This document shows positions 44,582-53,267 of a stretch of 64,000 bases of DNA, piece by piece. Source of the DNA: Bdellovibrio sp. GT3 (GTDB lineage Bacteria > Bdellovibrionota > Bdellovibrionia > Bdellovibrionales > Bdellovibrionaceae). How positions within the stretch are numbered: position 1 is the first letter of the stretch; every line of letters starts with the position of its first letter. The notes below the pieces were generated by a model that was not told the DNA's origin, made no database searches, and saw nothing but the letters and a program-made list of their open reading frames with translations. A program made the translations under genes and the position numbers. The stretch is taken from NCBI RefSeq assembly GCF_037996765.1, contig NZ_JBBNAD010000005.1, positions 1,024,001 to 1,088,000 on the forward strand, in the 5' to 3' direction.

Positions 44582-44935
44582 GTGAAGGTTCTAATCGTTG
44601 ATGATGAAGTATTGGTTCGTAGATCTCTTTCCCGTGCCTTCCGTGCCAAGGGGCATGATGTTGTTGAAGCAGAAGACGGTAACCAGGGTCTGGAACAGTG
44701 GAAGAAGACATCCCCTGATCTGGTTTTCTTGGACGTTCTAATGCCGGGAATGACAGGGCCTGAAGTTTTAAAAGAGATTGGTGCAGACCGCTCTGGCAAA
44801 GTGATTTTGATGTCAGCGTTTGCCGGTGAACACAATATGGAAACGGCTTTGCAAATGGGGGCCGAGATGTTTGTACCCAAACCGTTTGAAGATATTTTTG
44901 CCGTCGTAAAGATGGCCGAGGATTTGTTGTCATGA
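44582..44935 (+). CDS. Single-domain response regulator
   Basis: 117 residues, only a receiver: VLIVDDEVLVRRSL at the start, acceptor Asp in FLDVLMPGMTGPE, and Lys in FVPKPFEDIF. No output domain, so it acts by binding a partner or in a phosphorelay. GTG start. The stop overlaps rsmD by 4 bases. Paired with the kinase just upstream; a flagellar-modification or motility target is inferred from context. Confidence 0.9.
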   Translation: MKVLIVDDEVLVRRSLSRAFRAKGHDVVEAEDGNQGLEQWKKTSPDLVFLDVLMPGMTGPEVLKEIGADRSGKVILMSAFAGEHNMETALQMGAEMFVPKPFEDIFAVVKMAEDLLS

Positions 44936-45525
44936 GAATCATTGCAGGGAAGTATCGTGGTCATCAGTTGGTGAGTTTTAAGGCGGATCATATTCGCCCC
45001 ACCACAGATCGCGTAAAGGAAACCTTGTTCAATAAACTTCAGTTTGAGTTGGAAGGGGCTAATGTCGCGGACTTGTTTTGTGGCACAGGCAACCTGGGAA
45101 TTGAAGCCTTGTCCCGAGATGCAAAATTTTGCACGTTCGTGGAAAAGAATCCCAAGTCTCTGACGATCACTCGTCAGAATTTCGAAAAGCTTAGAGTTCC
45201 GGATTCCCAATATAAAATCATCAGTATGGATGTCATTGCGTTCTTAAAATCCTACTCGGGCGAACCATTTGATATCATTTTTGCCGATCCTCCCTTTACT
45301 GAAAAGATGGCTCACTTCGTGGTTGAGGCCGCCAGCACCAGCCAAGCTTTTGGTGCGACCACTTTGATGGCTATAGAATCTGAGCGCAAAGAGCGCATGG
45401 AGGATCGCTATGGTCAGCTGGTTCGTTACAGCAAAAAAGAATTCGGCGATAAAATCCTGAGCATGTTCTGCCACGAAAGTGCGTTGGAGCAGGATACGCA
45501 GGAAGAGGAAAACGACAATGAGTAG
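44932..45525 (+). CDS. rsmD: 16S rRNA (guanine966-N2)-methyltransferase
   Basis: 197 residues: RIIAGKYRGHQL, RPTTDRVKETLFNKL, SAM-binding VADLFCGTGNLGIEALSR and the catalytic ADPPF motif as FADPPFTEKM. It methylates N2 of G966 in 16S rRNA. It starts within the upstream receiver stop (ATGA), and the coaD ATG lies within its last codons, the common rsmD-coaD order. Confidence 0.94.
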   Translation: MRIIAGKYRGHQLVSFKADHIRPTTDRVKETLFNKLQFELEGANVADLFCGTGNLGIEALSRDAKFCTFVEKNPKSLTITRQNFEKLRVPDSQYKIISMDVIAFLKSYSGEPFDIIFADPPFTEKMAHFVVEAASTSQAFGATTLMAIESERKERMEDRYGQLVRYSKKEFGDKILSMFCHESALEQDTQEEENDNE

Positions 45526-46000
45526 AATCGCAGTCTATCCCGGCAGCTTTGATCCCATTACTATGGGCCACGTGGATATCATCAATCGTGTGGCGCCTCT
45601 TTATTCTGAGGTCGTGATATTGGTGGCTCAGTCGGCGCAAAAACAATCCTTGTTCACGGCGCAGGAGCGCAAAGAGCTGATTGAAAAATCCCTGTCTCAT
45701 TTGAAAAATGTCAAAGTTGATTTCTTCGAAGGTTTGACTGTTAACTACATGCAAAAGCACAAGGCTCAGGTCATTATTCGTGGATTGCGTGCCGTTGTGG
45801 ATTTTGAATATGAATTGACGATGGCTCAGATCAATAAAAAGATCGCACCAGAAATTGAAACCCTGCTGATGTTTGCCAGTCCGGAATGTTACTATATCTC
45901 CTCACGGGGAGTGAAGGAACTGGCAGTGAATGGTGGCGAACTAAACGGTTTTGTACCGGATGTTGTTAAAGAAGCGATTATAAAAAAATTGAAGAAGTAG
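45518..46000 (+). CDS. coaD: Phosphopantetheine adenylyltransferase
   Basis: 160 residues from ATG 45518: IAVYPGSFDPITMGHVDII with the T/HxGH nucleotidyl-transferase motif, then IRGLRAVVDFEYELTMA and the YYISSRGVKELA motif. Makes dephospho-CoA from 4'-phosphopantetheine and ATP. Overlaps the rsmD stop by 8 bases. An aminotransferase gene follows after 11 bases. Confidence 0.95.
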   Translation: MSRIAVYPGSFDPITMGHVDIINRVAPLYSEVVILVAQSAQKQSLFTAQERKELIEKSLSHLKNVKVDFFEGLTVNYMQKHKAQVIIRGLRAVVDFEYELTMAQINKKIAPEIETLLMFASPECYYISSRGVKELAVNGGELNGFVPDVVKEAIIKKLKK

Positions 46001-46011
46001 GACTTTGCCAA

Positions 46012-47214
46012 ATGTTGCAACTTTCCAAACGCGCTTTGAACCTAAAAACATCTCCAACGTTATTTCTGGTTGCGAAAGCCAAGGAGCTTGCGGCGCAAGG
46101 CCATGACGTGATCTCTCTGACAGTGGGGGAGCCGGATTGGCCAACCTTCGAAGTGCCGAGCAAAGCCGGTATCGAAGCTATCGAAAAAAACATCACCAAG
46201 TACACTCCAGCCAATGGGACGTTGGAACTTCGCCGGGCCATTGCTGAAAAAATTAAGTTTGAAATTGGTCAGGCCTATTCCACCAAGGAAATCACGGTGG
46301 CTTCTGGTGCCAAGTTTATCATCTTTGCGGCTTTGCAGATGCTTTGTTCTCCGGGGGATGAGGTTATCGTGGGCGCGCCTTATTGGGTTAGTTATCCCAT
46401 GATGGTGGAGTTGGCAGATGGCGTTCCACGCATCGTTGAGTGTGGTGAGCGCGAAAACTACAAAATCACTCCCGAGCTTTTGGAAAAAGCGATCAATGCG
46501 AAAACCAAAGCTCTTCTGTTCTGTTCGCCCAGCAATCCGACAAGCCTGCTGTATACAGCGGATGAGTTGCGAGCGTTGGCCGATGTCTTAAGAAAACATC
46601 CTCAGGTGGCGATTATTTCTGACGATATGTACAACCGCCTGGTGTTTGATGGTTCCAAGGTCGCTCCGCACATTTTGCAAGTGGCTCCGGATTTGAAAGA
46701 TCGAACAGTGGCAGTGAATGGTGGCTCCAAAGCATACTCGATGACAGGGTGGAGAATTGGCTGGGCAGCGGGCCCGGAAAAGCTGATTACCGCCATGGCG
46801 GACTATCAAAGTCAGGCCACGGGATCACCTTCCAGTATCTCCCAGCATGCGGCGATGAAAGCCATTGAACAATGTGAGCCGGATATTGCCGAAGTGGTCG
46901 GCAAACTGACTCTTCGTAAAAATTCAGGTTTAGCAGAATTGCGATCTGTGCCGGGCTTTAAGGTTGCTGAGCCAGATGGTGCCTTTTATTTCTGGGTGGA
47001 TATCAAAGCTCATATCGGGAAGACATTCGACGATCAGTTGATTCGAACGTCCAAGGATTTCTGCGATATTTTATTGGAAAAGTTCTATGTCGCCACGGTT
47101 CCCGGAGCGGAATGCGGTATGGATGGTTTCATGCGCCTGAGCTTCGCCGTTTCCGAGGAAACGATGAAGCGTGCTGTGGTTCGCATGAAGGAATTCATCA
47201 GTAAACTTGCTTAG
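46012..47214 (+). CDS. Aspartate aminotransferase (class I, PLP)
   Basis: 400 residues, the aspartate/prephenate aminotransferase class (Iγ or Ib): KYTPANGTLELRRAIAEK, CSPSNPTS for carboxylate binding, SDDMYNRLVFDG, and the PLP-lysine motif NGGSKAYSMTGWRIGWAAGP. Cytoplasmic. Its 3' end shares 4 bases with the convergent papain-like protease gene. Confidence 0.92.
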   Translation: MLQLSKRALNLKTSPTLFLVAKAKELAAQGHDVISLTVGEPDWPTFEVPSKAGIEAIEKNITKYTPANGTLELRRAIAEKIKFEIGQAYSTKEITVASGAKFIIFAALQMLCSPGDEVIVGAPYWVSYPMMVELADGVPRIVECGERENYKITPELLEKAINAKTKALLFCSPSNPTSLLYTADELRALADVLRKHPQVAIISDDMYNRLVFDGSKVAPHILQVAPDLKDRTVAVNGGSKAYSMTGWRIGWAAGPEKLITAMADYQSQATGSPSSISQHAAMKAIEQCEPDIAEVVGKLTLRKNSGLAELRSVPGFKVAEPDGAFYFWVDIKAHIGKTFDDQLIRTSKDFCDILLEKFYVATVPGAECGMDGFMRLSFAVSEETMKRAVVRMKEFISKLA

Positions 47215-48191
47215 TAGATCCAGATTAGCTTTTTAGCCATATCTTTCATTTTGCTGGCATGGACAAGGTAAGCACCTTGTTCCGGAAGGCAGATGATGTC
47301 TTTGCGGTAGTCGCAGGATTTGCCCCAGGAATTGCGAACCATGTAGTAGCAGGAATTTCCGATTTTCTTACGACCCACGATAGTGGAAGCGTGGCCTGCA
47401 CCAAAAATACCACCAACGTCGGTGATTTCAGAAGCATCATACTCCAGAGAAATCAGCTTGCGGCGATTTAGCAACCAGTCGATCTGGCTGTTGATGGATT
47501 CAAATGGATGAGTTTTCTTGCTCCATGTCTCGTATTTCAAAGAGTTTGGAATTGGCGTCGCTTTGTAACGGCAGGAGTTGTCCAGGAAGAAGAACACCAC
47601 ATCCTCAAGGCTGACATTTTTATTAGACAGAAGATACTTTCTGATCGTGTCAGGGGAAGTTCCTGGGAAAAAGCCCTCTGCCAGTTGGTTAAAGGACTTT
47701 TCGCACAAGTCCACGCATTTGCCTGCGCGAAGGTCCTTCATGCGATTGATTAAAAAAGCCATGCCGTTGTGAACTTTTGTTCTGGAAGACAAATAGACTT
47801 CTTTGGTTCCTTGAGAGGGAACGTCCTGCTCTTTGCAGGCATAACCCAGGTCATACATTTTTCTGACGGCCACACCCACCATACCGCCCTCTGGTGTTGT
47901 TGTTTTATTAACAACGCCACGGCCGATCTTACCAAGCACAGTGACTTGGCTGGAATAGTAAGCAGACAAATGAAGAGCGGATACAGGAGTGCCCAAGGCC
48001 TGACTGATGATGTCTGCAGCTGTGTAACCGTAGCACCAACCGATATCGCCTTGGTCAGATGGAGTGGACATGAAAGTTTTAACATCAGCCGGAAGGCTGT
48101 CTCGAACGTCTACATTTGAGCAGTCATTGGAAGCAAAAGCATTCACCTGAAGTGCACAAATGAATGTTGTTAGGATGCTCAAATATTTCAT
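47211..48191 (-). CDS. Secreted papain-like cysteine protease
   Basis: 326 residues from ATG 48191 with a signal peptide ending near NAFAS. The peptidase-C1 centre is visible: the oxyanion Gln and Cys in DQGDIGWCYGYTAAD, His in GAGHASTIVG, and Asn in VRNSWGKSC. Between the Cys and His lies a 190-residue insertion, larger than usual. Several cysteines may form disulphides. It may digest prey or host proteins, or process its own envelope proteins. Probably monocistronic. Confidence 0.82.
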   Translation of the reverse strand: MKYLSILTTFICALQVNAFASNDCSNVDVRDSLPADVKTFMSTPSDQGDIGWCYGYTAADIISQALGTPVSALHLSAYYSSQVTVLGKIGRGVVNKTTTPEGGMVGVAVRKMYDLGYACKEQDVPSQGTKEVYLSSRTKVHNGMAFLINRMKDLRAGKCVDLCEKSFNQLAEGFFPGTSPDTIRKYLLSNKNVSLEDVVFFFLDNSCRYKATPIPNSLKYETWSKKTHPFESINSQIDWLLNRRKLISLEYDASEITDVGGIFGAGHASTIVGRKKIGNSCYYMVRNSWGKSCDYRKDIICLPEQGAYLVHASKMKDMAKKLIWIY

Positions 48192-48388
48192 GTAAATTTT
48201 CCCCTGCTTTTTGAAGTCCGAGACGTATCGCAAGTCTTCGCAGGTTTGTCTATTCCCAGTGTGACAAATTTGAGCAATGCTGACTTTTTTACTCTATTTG
48301 TTTCTGCACTGTAATAACTACATTTCATTCAGGTCACTTGAAGTGGAATGTGAGAGAGGCTAATTTGGTGCCACTCAGGGAGAACAAA

Positions 48389-48757
48389 ATGAAAACGCTT
48401 GTTTTGGCATTCGTATTATTGGCGTCAACTGCAGCCTCTGCAGCAACTACTTGCACAGCAGTGACGGAACGTATGAACCTTCAAATGGTTCAAAAAGAAA
48501 ACTCTGTGGCGATTAAATATCAAATGAATGCGCGTGATTTTGGTAAAACAAATGAAACGGCAGGTTTGACGGTTTTGTTCCAGGAAGGCGTTGCTTATGA
48601 TGTGCAAGGAACTAACTTGGATGCTTTGAAACAGAATAAGACTGCGTTGACGAAGTTGGTGGTGATGGCAATTTACCGCACGGCTTACTTTGGCGGCGAG
48701 GAAGACATGGCCTATGTCGAAGCAGGCGACCTGATCGCAGCTCTTAAGTGCCAATAA
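48389..48757 (+). CDS. Small secreted protein
   Basis: 122 residues with a signal peptide MKTLVLAFVLLASTAASA. The mature ~105 residues carry cysteines at both ends (TTCTAV and ALKCQ). ATG 48389 is chosen for the signal peptide; the frame is open to 48338. No family recognised. Ends at a strong bidirectional terminator. Confidence 0.75.
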   Translation: MKTLVLAFVLLASTAASAATTCTAVTERMNLQMVQKENSVAIKYQMNARDFGKTNETAGLTVLFQEGVAYDVQGTNLDALKQNKTALTKLVVMAIYRTAYFGGEEDMAYVEAGDLIAALKCQ

Positions 48758-48759
48758 AT

Positions 48760-48790
48760 AAAAAACCCTGCTCGAGAGCAGGGTTTTTTT
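48760..48790. terminator. Bidirectional terminator
   Basis: CCCTGCTC-GA-GAGCAGGG stem (48766-48783) between an A-run and a T-run, shared by the secreted protein gene and the convergent VWA lipoprotein gene. Confidence 0.9.
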
Positions 48791-48811
48791 ATGTCCGAAT
48801 TTAATCAGAAT

Positions 48812-50047
48812 CTAAAACAGGTTTTTAAAGAAGTTCATGATCTTGGTGAAGAAGCCGACTTCCGATTGTGGTTGCTCCACAGAGCTTGGAGTTCGGTTTG
48901 CATCACATTGGTACTTAATTTCGATTTTGCTGCCAGCAGGTACCGGAGTGTCGAAAACTATGCTCATACCCTGAACGCGGTAGCTGAGGGACGCCAACGT
49001 CGGAGTGATTGTCACGACAGGTGTTCCAACTGGAGTACATTCCAGATTTACGCTGCCCAATGAATCAACGATCTTATCCACAAACAAATTCAAGTTCGTC
49101 CCGAAATCCGCTTCGCAGATGCTGCCGATACCGCCGCCCGTAAGGTTGGACAGGGCCGCGTATTGAACACCATAGTGACTTTTTGCTCCGCCAGCATCCT
49201 GGGTTTTCATACAAGCTGCATCGCCTGGTTTTACGATGATTGAGTTTACAGTAAAGCGTTTGTTCGCACCGAAAGTGGACTTAACATAGTCAACAAAGAC
49301 CTGAGGCTGGTCTTCATTTTCAAGAGCATAGTATTCGTCTTTATAATATTGCTGTGTTTTATCTCCACCAATACTGCGCTCATCTTCGTCAGAGATGATC
49401 ACATAGGCAATAGCTGCATCTGCACGGTAGCAGCCGCTCGCGCCGGAGTAACGATAGTCGCCATTGTAAACGTGGCGATAGGCCGCCTTGATCGCGCGCT
49501 CGTCATTGGATCCAGCCCAGCCAGCGCCAACGTAGTTGATTGTTTGCGCAAAGATCGTTGAAAGATTCGCAGTGCCTTTTTTAAGTACCAAACCCAAGGT
49601 GGTGTTTGGAGAAGCCGAGTTGGTTTGCCAGTAGATGGAAGCACCCCACGCCACTGAATTTGCACCACTTGAAAGACCCCGAGTCACCGTCAAACACATT
49701 TGCCAATCCAGATTCTTATTTGACTGAAGTGTCGTGACAAAACTTGAAAGTTTGGCAGCAAGCTTTTGGTTGTCTGCCAGCATCGAGTTGGAATCATCGA
49801 CCACAAGAACGATATCAATCTTATTGTTTGAGGCTTCAACGGTGTTGCTGTAAGTGACATCACGAAGATTTGGAGTGGGTGATGGCGAAACCGTTGGAGT
49901 TGTCGTCGGAGTTTCAGTTGGTGTCGGAGTCGGTGACTCTGAAGTTTTAACTGATGGCGCGCTGAACTGTACCGGATTACAGGCAGTAAGACCGATTAGT
50001 AAAACTGGCACCACGGCAGCAGCCTTTTTATACAAAGACAAAAACAT
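48812..50047 (-). CDS. Lipoprotein with von Willebrand A domain
   Basis: 411 residues: lipoprotein signal with lipobox LTAC, a Pro/Thr-rich spacer (TPTPTETPTTTPTVSPSPTP), a VWA domain with MIDAS DDSNSM preceded by IDIVLVVD, and a C-terminal beta-rich part of about 90 residues. The MIDAS D-x-S-x-S is nearly complete (D-D-S-N-S). Predicted to be surface-exposed and to bind ligands. AAAGGAAG precedes the ATG. Probably monocistronic. Confidence 0.85.
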   Translation of the reverse strand: MFLSLYKKAAAVVPVLLIGLTACNPVQFSAPSVKTSESPTPTPTETPTTTPTVSPSPTPNLRDVTYSNTVEASNNKIDIVLVVDDSNSMLADNQKLAAKLSSFVTTLQSNKNLDWQMCLTVTRGLSSGANSVAWGASIYWQTNSASPNTTLGLVLKKGTANLSTIFAQTINYVGAGWAGSNDERAIKAAYRHVYNGDYRYSGASGCYRADAAIAYVIISDEDERSIGGDKTQQYYKDEYYALENEDQPQVFVDYVKSTFGANKRFTVNSIIVKPGDAACMKTQDAGGAKSHYGVQYAALSNLTGGGIGSICEADFGTNLNLFVDKIVDSLGSVNLECTPVGTPVVTITPTLASLSYRVQGMSIVFDTPVPAGSKIEIKYQCDANRTPSSVEQPQSEVGFFTKIMNFFKNLF

Positions 50048-50205
50048 ACTTCCTTTTCCCCTTTGGTGCAGAATAGCACAGGAAGCGACTTCGTCTCAAA
50101 ATTTACCAAGTCCAGTCTGGGTTTGAGACAATCCAGACCTTCGTCTCATTGTGGGAATAGAGCTTAAAATACTAGAATTAAATCCATGTTCTTGTAGGAG
50201 GCTGG

Positions 50206-51111
50206 GTGAGCTTTTGGTTTTTAACTCAATTGTTGGTGAATGTGATTCTTTTGGCTGGCGTTATTGGCGTTTGGGTACGAATGAATCGCCCGGCTAAGGA
50301 TGATCCTCGTTTGAGTAAGGGCTTGCAGCTTCTGCAAAGCAAAATTGCCGTTCTGGAGGATCTGTCCGATCGTACCGAGACCCAGGTGAATCAGCTGACG
50401 GCACTGTTGGAGCAAAAAGTAAAAGATATCCAATCCAAAATTCAGGCGTCAGAAAAGCAAATCGCCAAAATTGATCAAAGCATGCAAAAGAGTATGGAAG
50501 TTGCAAAAATCTTCCAGGATCGTATCCCGCATACTGAGATTGTGGAACGCCAGAATACCATTAAGTATGTCAAAGCAGCTCGTTTGGCCCATCAGGGTTT
50601 AAGCGTTGATGAAATTGCCGGCCAAGTGGATCTTTCAATTGGTGAGATCGAGTTTATTGCCAAAGTGAACAAAGACCAACTTATGTTCTGCGAAGACAGC
50701 CTGCCTGAATGGGCCAATGAAGAGACGGATTCGGCGGATGCAGCAATGGCCTCTGACTTCAGCGATGTCGACAACATCTCGTTCATGCAACCGTTGCAAA
50801 GAGCGGGTTCTGACATCAGTAACGTATTTGCACTTCCGCAGAACGAAAGCGATTCGATGAAGAAACTGGGGGATGCATTCAAAGCAGCCTGCCAGGAAGT
50901 GGAAGAAGAACAGGCTGAAGCTGAAAAAGCGCCAAGTATTTTCGATGTTACTCATAATATTGCGCAGAACTTTCTGGGCGAGAAACCGGCACCGGCCACT
51001 CCGACAGCTGTGACTTCAAAGCCAGCTCCGGCAAAAAATAATTCTGCAACAGGTCCGAATGTGCGCCCTGTGGAATTTCGCCGCATCGATCTTGTGAATG
51101 ATCTGGAGTAA
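50206..51111 (+). CDS. DUF2802-like membrane-anchored coiled-coil protein
   Basis: 301 residues. One N-terminal membrane helix (~4-24), a coiled coil (~40-110), then KAARLAHQGLSVDEIAGQVDLSIGEIEFIAKV, similar to the C-terminal helix-turn-helix-like part of DUF2802 proteins found near polar flagellar genes. The C-terminal ~110 residues are acidic and low complexity. GTG 50206 follows TAGGAGGC. The next gene starts directly after its stop. Confidence 0.7.
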   Translation: MSFWFLTQLLVNVILLAGVIGVWVRMNRPAKDDPRLSKGLQLLQSKIAVLEDLSDRTETQVNQLTALLEQKVKDIQSKIQASEKQIAKIDQSMQKSMEVAKIFQDRIPHTEIVERQNTIKYVKAARLAHQGLSVDEIAGQVDLSIGEIEFIAKVNKDQLMFCEDSLPEWANEETDSADAAMASDFSDVDNISFMQPLQRAGSDISNVFALPQNESDSMKKLGDAFKAACQEVEEEQAEAEKAPSIFDVTHNIAQNFLGEKPAPATPTAVTSKPAPAKNNSATGPNVRPVEFRRIDLVNDLE

Positions 51112-51357
51112 GTGGTGGCAAGTTCGGCGTTCCTGAAATCACTGACCAAAGGGCAGATCCTGCATTCTGTTGTTGAAGAAAAACAATCGGGCCGGGATGT
51201 CCTGTGCAGTTTTAACGGGAACCTACTAAGAATTGCCAATCATAGCGGACAGCCCATGGACAAGGGGCAGATCGTCCGGGTGCAGGTAAAATGCACCGAT
51301 CCACTTGAGTTTCAAATTTTTGATCCCAACACAATTAAGTTCGAACGTGTAATTTGA
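51112..51357 (+). CDS. Small beta-rich protein of unknown function
   Basis: 81 residues starting GTG 51112, or GTG 51115, with no gap from the DUF2802-like gene. Predicted beta strands (FNGNLLRIANHSGQ, KGQIVRVQVKC) suggest an OB- or SH3-like barrel. The ribosome site is the upstream GGAGTAA. No family recognised. Confidence 0.65.
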   Translation: MVASSAFLKSLTKGQILHSVVEEKQSGRDVLCSFNGNLLRIANHSGQPMDKGQIVRVQVKCTDPLEFQIFDPNTIKFERVI

Positions 51358-51444
51358 AAGCCAAGACCCTGACTTGTTTGCGAGTTCAGGGTTCCGGTTG
51401 AAAACTGTAATTACCGTTCAGTATCACCATGCAAGGGGAAAGAT

Positions 51445-52236
51445 ATGCGAGCGTTTCGAGGCCTGCTGTTGTCAGTGGTATTCGTGTTCAGTCAGTCAGC
51501 TTTTTCACACGACATCGTTGGTGGGGTGGAAGCAGCACCCGGTGAATTCCCTTGGATCGTTTCACTCCTGGATAAAGACGGCAAAGCTTATTGTGGTGGC
51601 AGCTTGATCGCAAAAAAATGGGTTTTAACCGCCGCCCATTGTATGAAGTATGCTCCCGCGAAAATTTTGGTGGGACTGTATCAGATGTCACAAATGGAGG
51701 GGGCTGAAATTCATACGGCTGCCCGGATTATCAATCATCCTAAAAAAGGCTACTTTTCCAATGATTATGATTTCTCACTGATTGAGCTTGCTGCGGAATC
51801 GGCGATCGCGCCGGTAGAGCTGAACACTCAGGAAATTCAAATCCCCACTGAGCCCACAGCGCCAGCAGTGATGACAACAGTGGCGGGCTGGGGAACGCTG
51901 ACCTCGAATGGGGCTGTTCCGGATATTTTAAATAAAGTCGATGTGCCTTTGGTTCCTCAGGAGAGTTGCAACAAGGTGTATTCCCCGTTTGGATTTGAAG
52001 TTACCGACCGGATGCTTTGTGCAGGTTTGGAAGCCGGTGGCAAAGATTCGTGTCAGGGTGACAGCGGTGGTCCGATGATTTTAAAAACGACTGAAAAAAC
52101 ATTATTGGCAGGAATCGTAAGTTGGGGAATGGGATGTGCTGAGCCCAATTACCCAGGTGTTTATGCCAAAGTGAACGCGGTGACTGATTGGATTAATCAA
52201 ACAATGGCCGGGGAGGTGCCTGCTCCTATACCTTAG
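51445..52236 (+). CDS. Secreted trypsin-like serine protease
   Basis: 263 residues: signal peptide to FSH, then DIVGGVEAAPGEFPWIVSL, the usual mature N-terminus. The triad is intact: His in LTAAHCM, Asp in NDYDFSLIEL, Ser in CQGDSGGPM. The pocket-base Asp six before the catalytic Ser (KDSCQGDSGG) predicts cleavage after Lys/Arg. The C-terminus ends APIP. The ORF is followed by a GTCCAG-AAAG-CTGGAC hairpin at 52236-52251. Closely related to the next gene. Confidence 0.93.
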   Translation: MRAFRGLLLSVVFVFSQSAFSHDIVGGVEAAPGEFPWIVSLLDKDGKAYCGGSLIAKKWVLTAAHCMKYAPAKILVGLYQMSQMEGAEIHTAARIINHPKKGYFSNDYDFSLIELAAESAIAPVELNTQEIQIPTEPTAPAVMTTVAGWGTLTSNGAVPDILNKVDVPLVPQESCNKVYSPFGFEVTDRMLCAGLEAGGKDSCQGDSGGPMILKTTEKTLLAGIVSWGMGCAEPNYPGVYAKVNAVTDWINQTMAGEVPAPIP

Positions 52237-52364
52237 TCCAGAAAGCTGGACCAAGACACAGATTATACCCAAATTGGAACTAGCCTTTGGCACGACTTGA
52301 AAAACAAATAACAATGTCTAAGCACATTCATTTTTGAAGGATTCAAAAAGAGAGGGACACGGAC

Positions 52365-53144
52365 ATGAAAGTTTTAAACTACCTATTAATCACAGGTCTA
52401 GTATTTACAGGTGCAGTTTCCACAGCAGCGCAAAAAGTTGGCGCTAAAATCGTGGGTGGCGTTGAGGCGTCTGTTGGTGAGTTTCCATATATGGTATCTC
52501 TACAAGGTAACTACGGCGGTCACTTTTGCGGTGGTTCATTGATTAAGCCAAACTGGGTTTTGACAGCAGCTCACTGTGTAAAAGGTGGTACTGTTAAAGC
52601 TGTTAAAATCGGTCTTCACAGTCAAAAAGACACTGCAGGTGTTGAGTCTTTCGCTCCAGTTAAAATCGTGGCTAACGCTGGCTACCCAGGTGGCGGCACA
52701 GACTACGACTACGCGTTGATCCAACTTGATGGCAACTCCACATTCACTCCAATCGAATTGAACACGACTGAAATCGTTATTCCTGAAGACGGTACTGAAA
52801 TCATGTCCACAACTGCTGGTTGGGGCGCGACTAAAGAAGGTGCTTACGGTCTTCCAGACAAATTGCAAAAAGTTGACGTTCCATTGGTTTCTCAAGCAGC
52901 TTGCTCTAAGTCCTATTCTGGTAAAATCACAGATCGTATGATCTGCGCTGGTTACACTCAAGGCGGCAAAGACTCTTGCCAAGGCGATTCTGGCGGTCCA
53001 TTGGTGGCTAAAGCGGACGACGGCCAAACTTACCTGATCGGTGTAGTGAGCTGGGGTAAAGGCTGTGCACGTGCCGGTTACCCAGGCGTTTATGCCAAAG
53101 TCAATGCAGCAATTGACTGGATTAACCAGACTATCGCTGAATAA
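52365..53144 (+). CDS. Secreted trypsin-like serine protease, second copy
   Basis: 259 residues: signal peptide ending STAAQ, mature start KIVGGVEASVGEFPYMVSL, and triad His (LTAAHCV), Asp (DYDYALIQL), Ser (CQGDSGGPL). The KDSCQGDSGG base predicts Lys/Arg specificity. Codon use is far more biased than in the first copy, like gltA and the second flagellin, so this is probably an abundant secreted protein. A tandem duplication with the gene in front is likely. AGAGAGGGAC precedes the ATG. Confidence 0.95.
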   Translation: MKVLNYLLITGLVFTGAVSTAAQKVGAKIVGGVEASVGEFPYMVSLQGNYGGHFCGGSLIKPNWVLTAAHCVKGGTVKAVKIGLHSQKDTAGVESFAPVKIVANAGYPGGGTDYDYALIQLDGNSTFTPIELNTTEIVIPEDGTEIMSTTAGWGATKEGAYGLPDKLQKVDVPLVSQAACSKSYSGKITDRMICAGYTQGGKDSCQGDSGGPLVAKADDGQTYLIGVVSWGKGCARAGYPGVYAKVNAAIDWINQTIAE

Positions 53145-53170
53145 AACCGAGCTTTTAGCTTAAAACTTAG

Positions 53171-53202
53171 ATCCCGTGGCTTAAAAACCACGGGATTTTT
53201 TA
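53171..53202 (+). terminator. Terminator after second trypsin
   Basis: ATCCCGTGG / CCACGGGAT stem with an 8-base loop and TTTTTAT. Confidence 0.88.
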
Positions 53203-53267
53203 TTGCCAAATCGTGCCATCGAGCGGGACTTGCTTTTCCATTAAAAAAGAGTAAATCCATTAACAGT

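Noticed and set aside
52286-52300. TTTGGCACGACTTGA as a sigma-54 promoter of the second trypsin
   Set aside because: The GGCACG half matches, but the second half is one base too close and lacks the GC pair.
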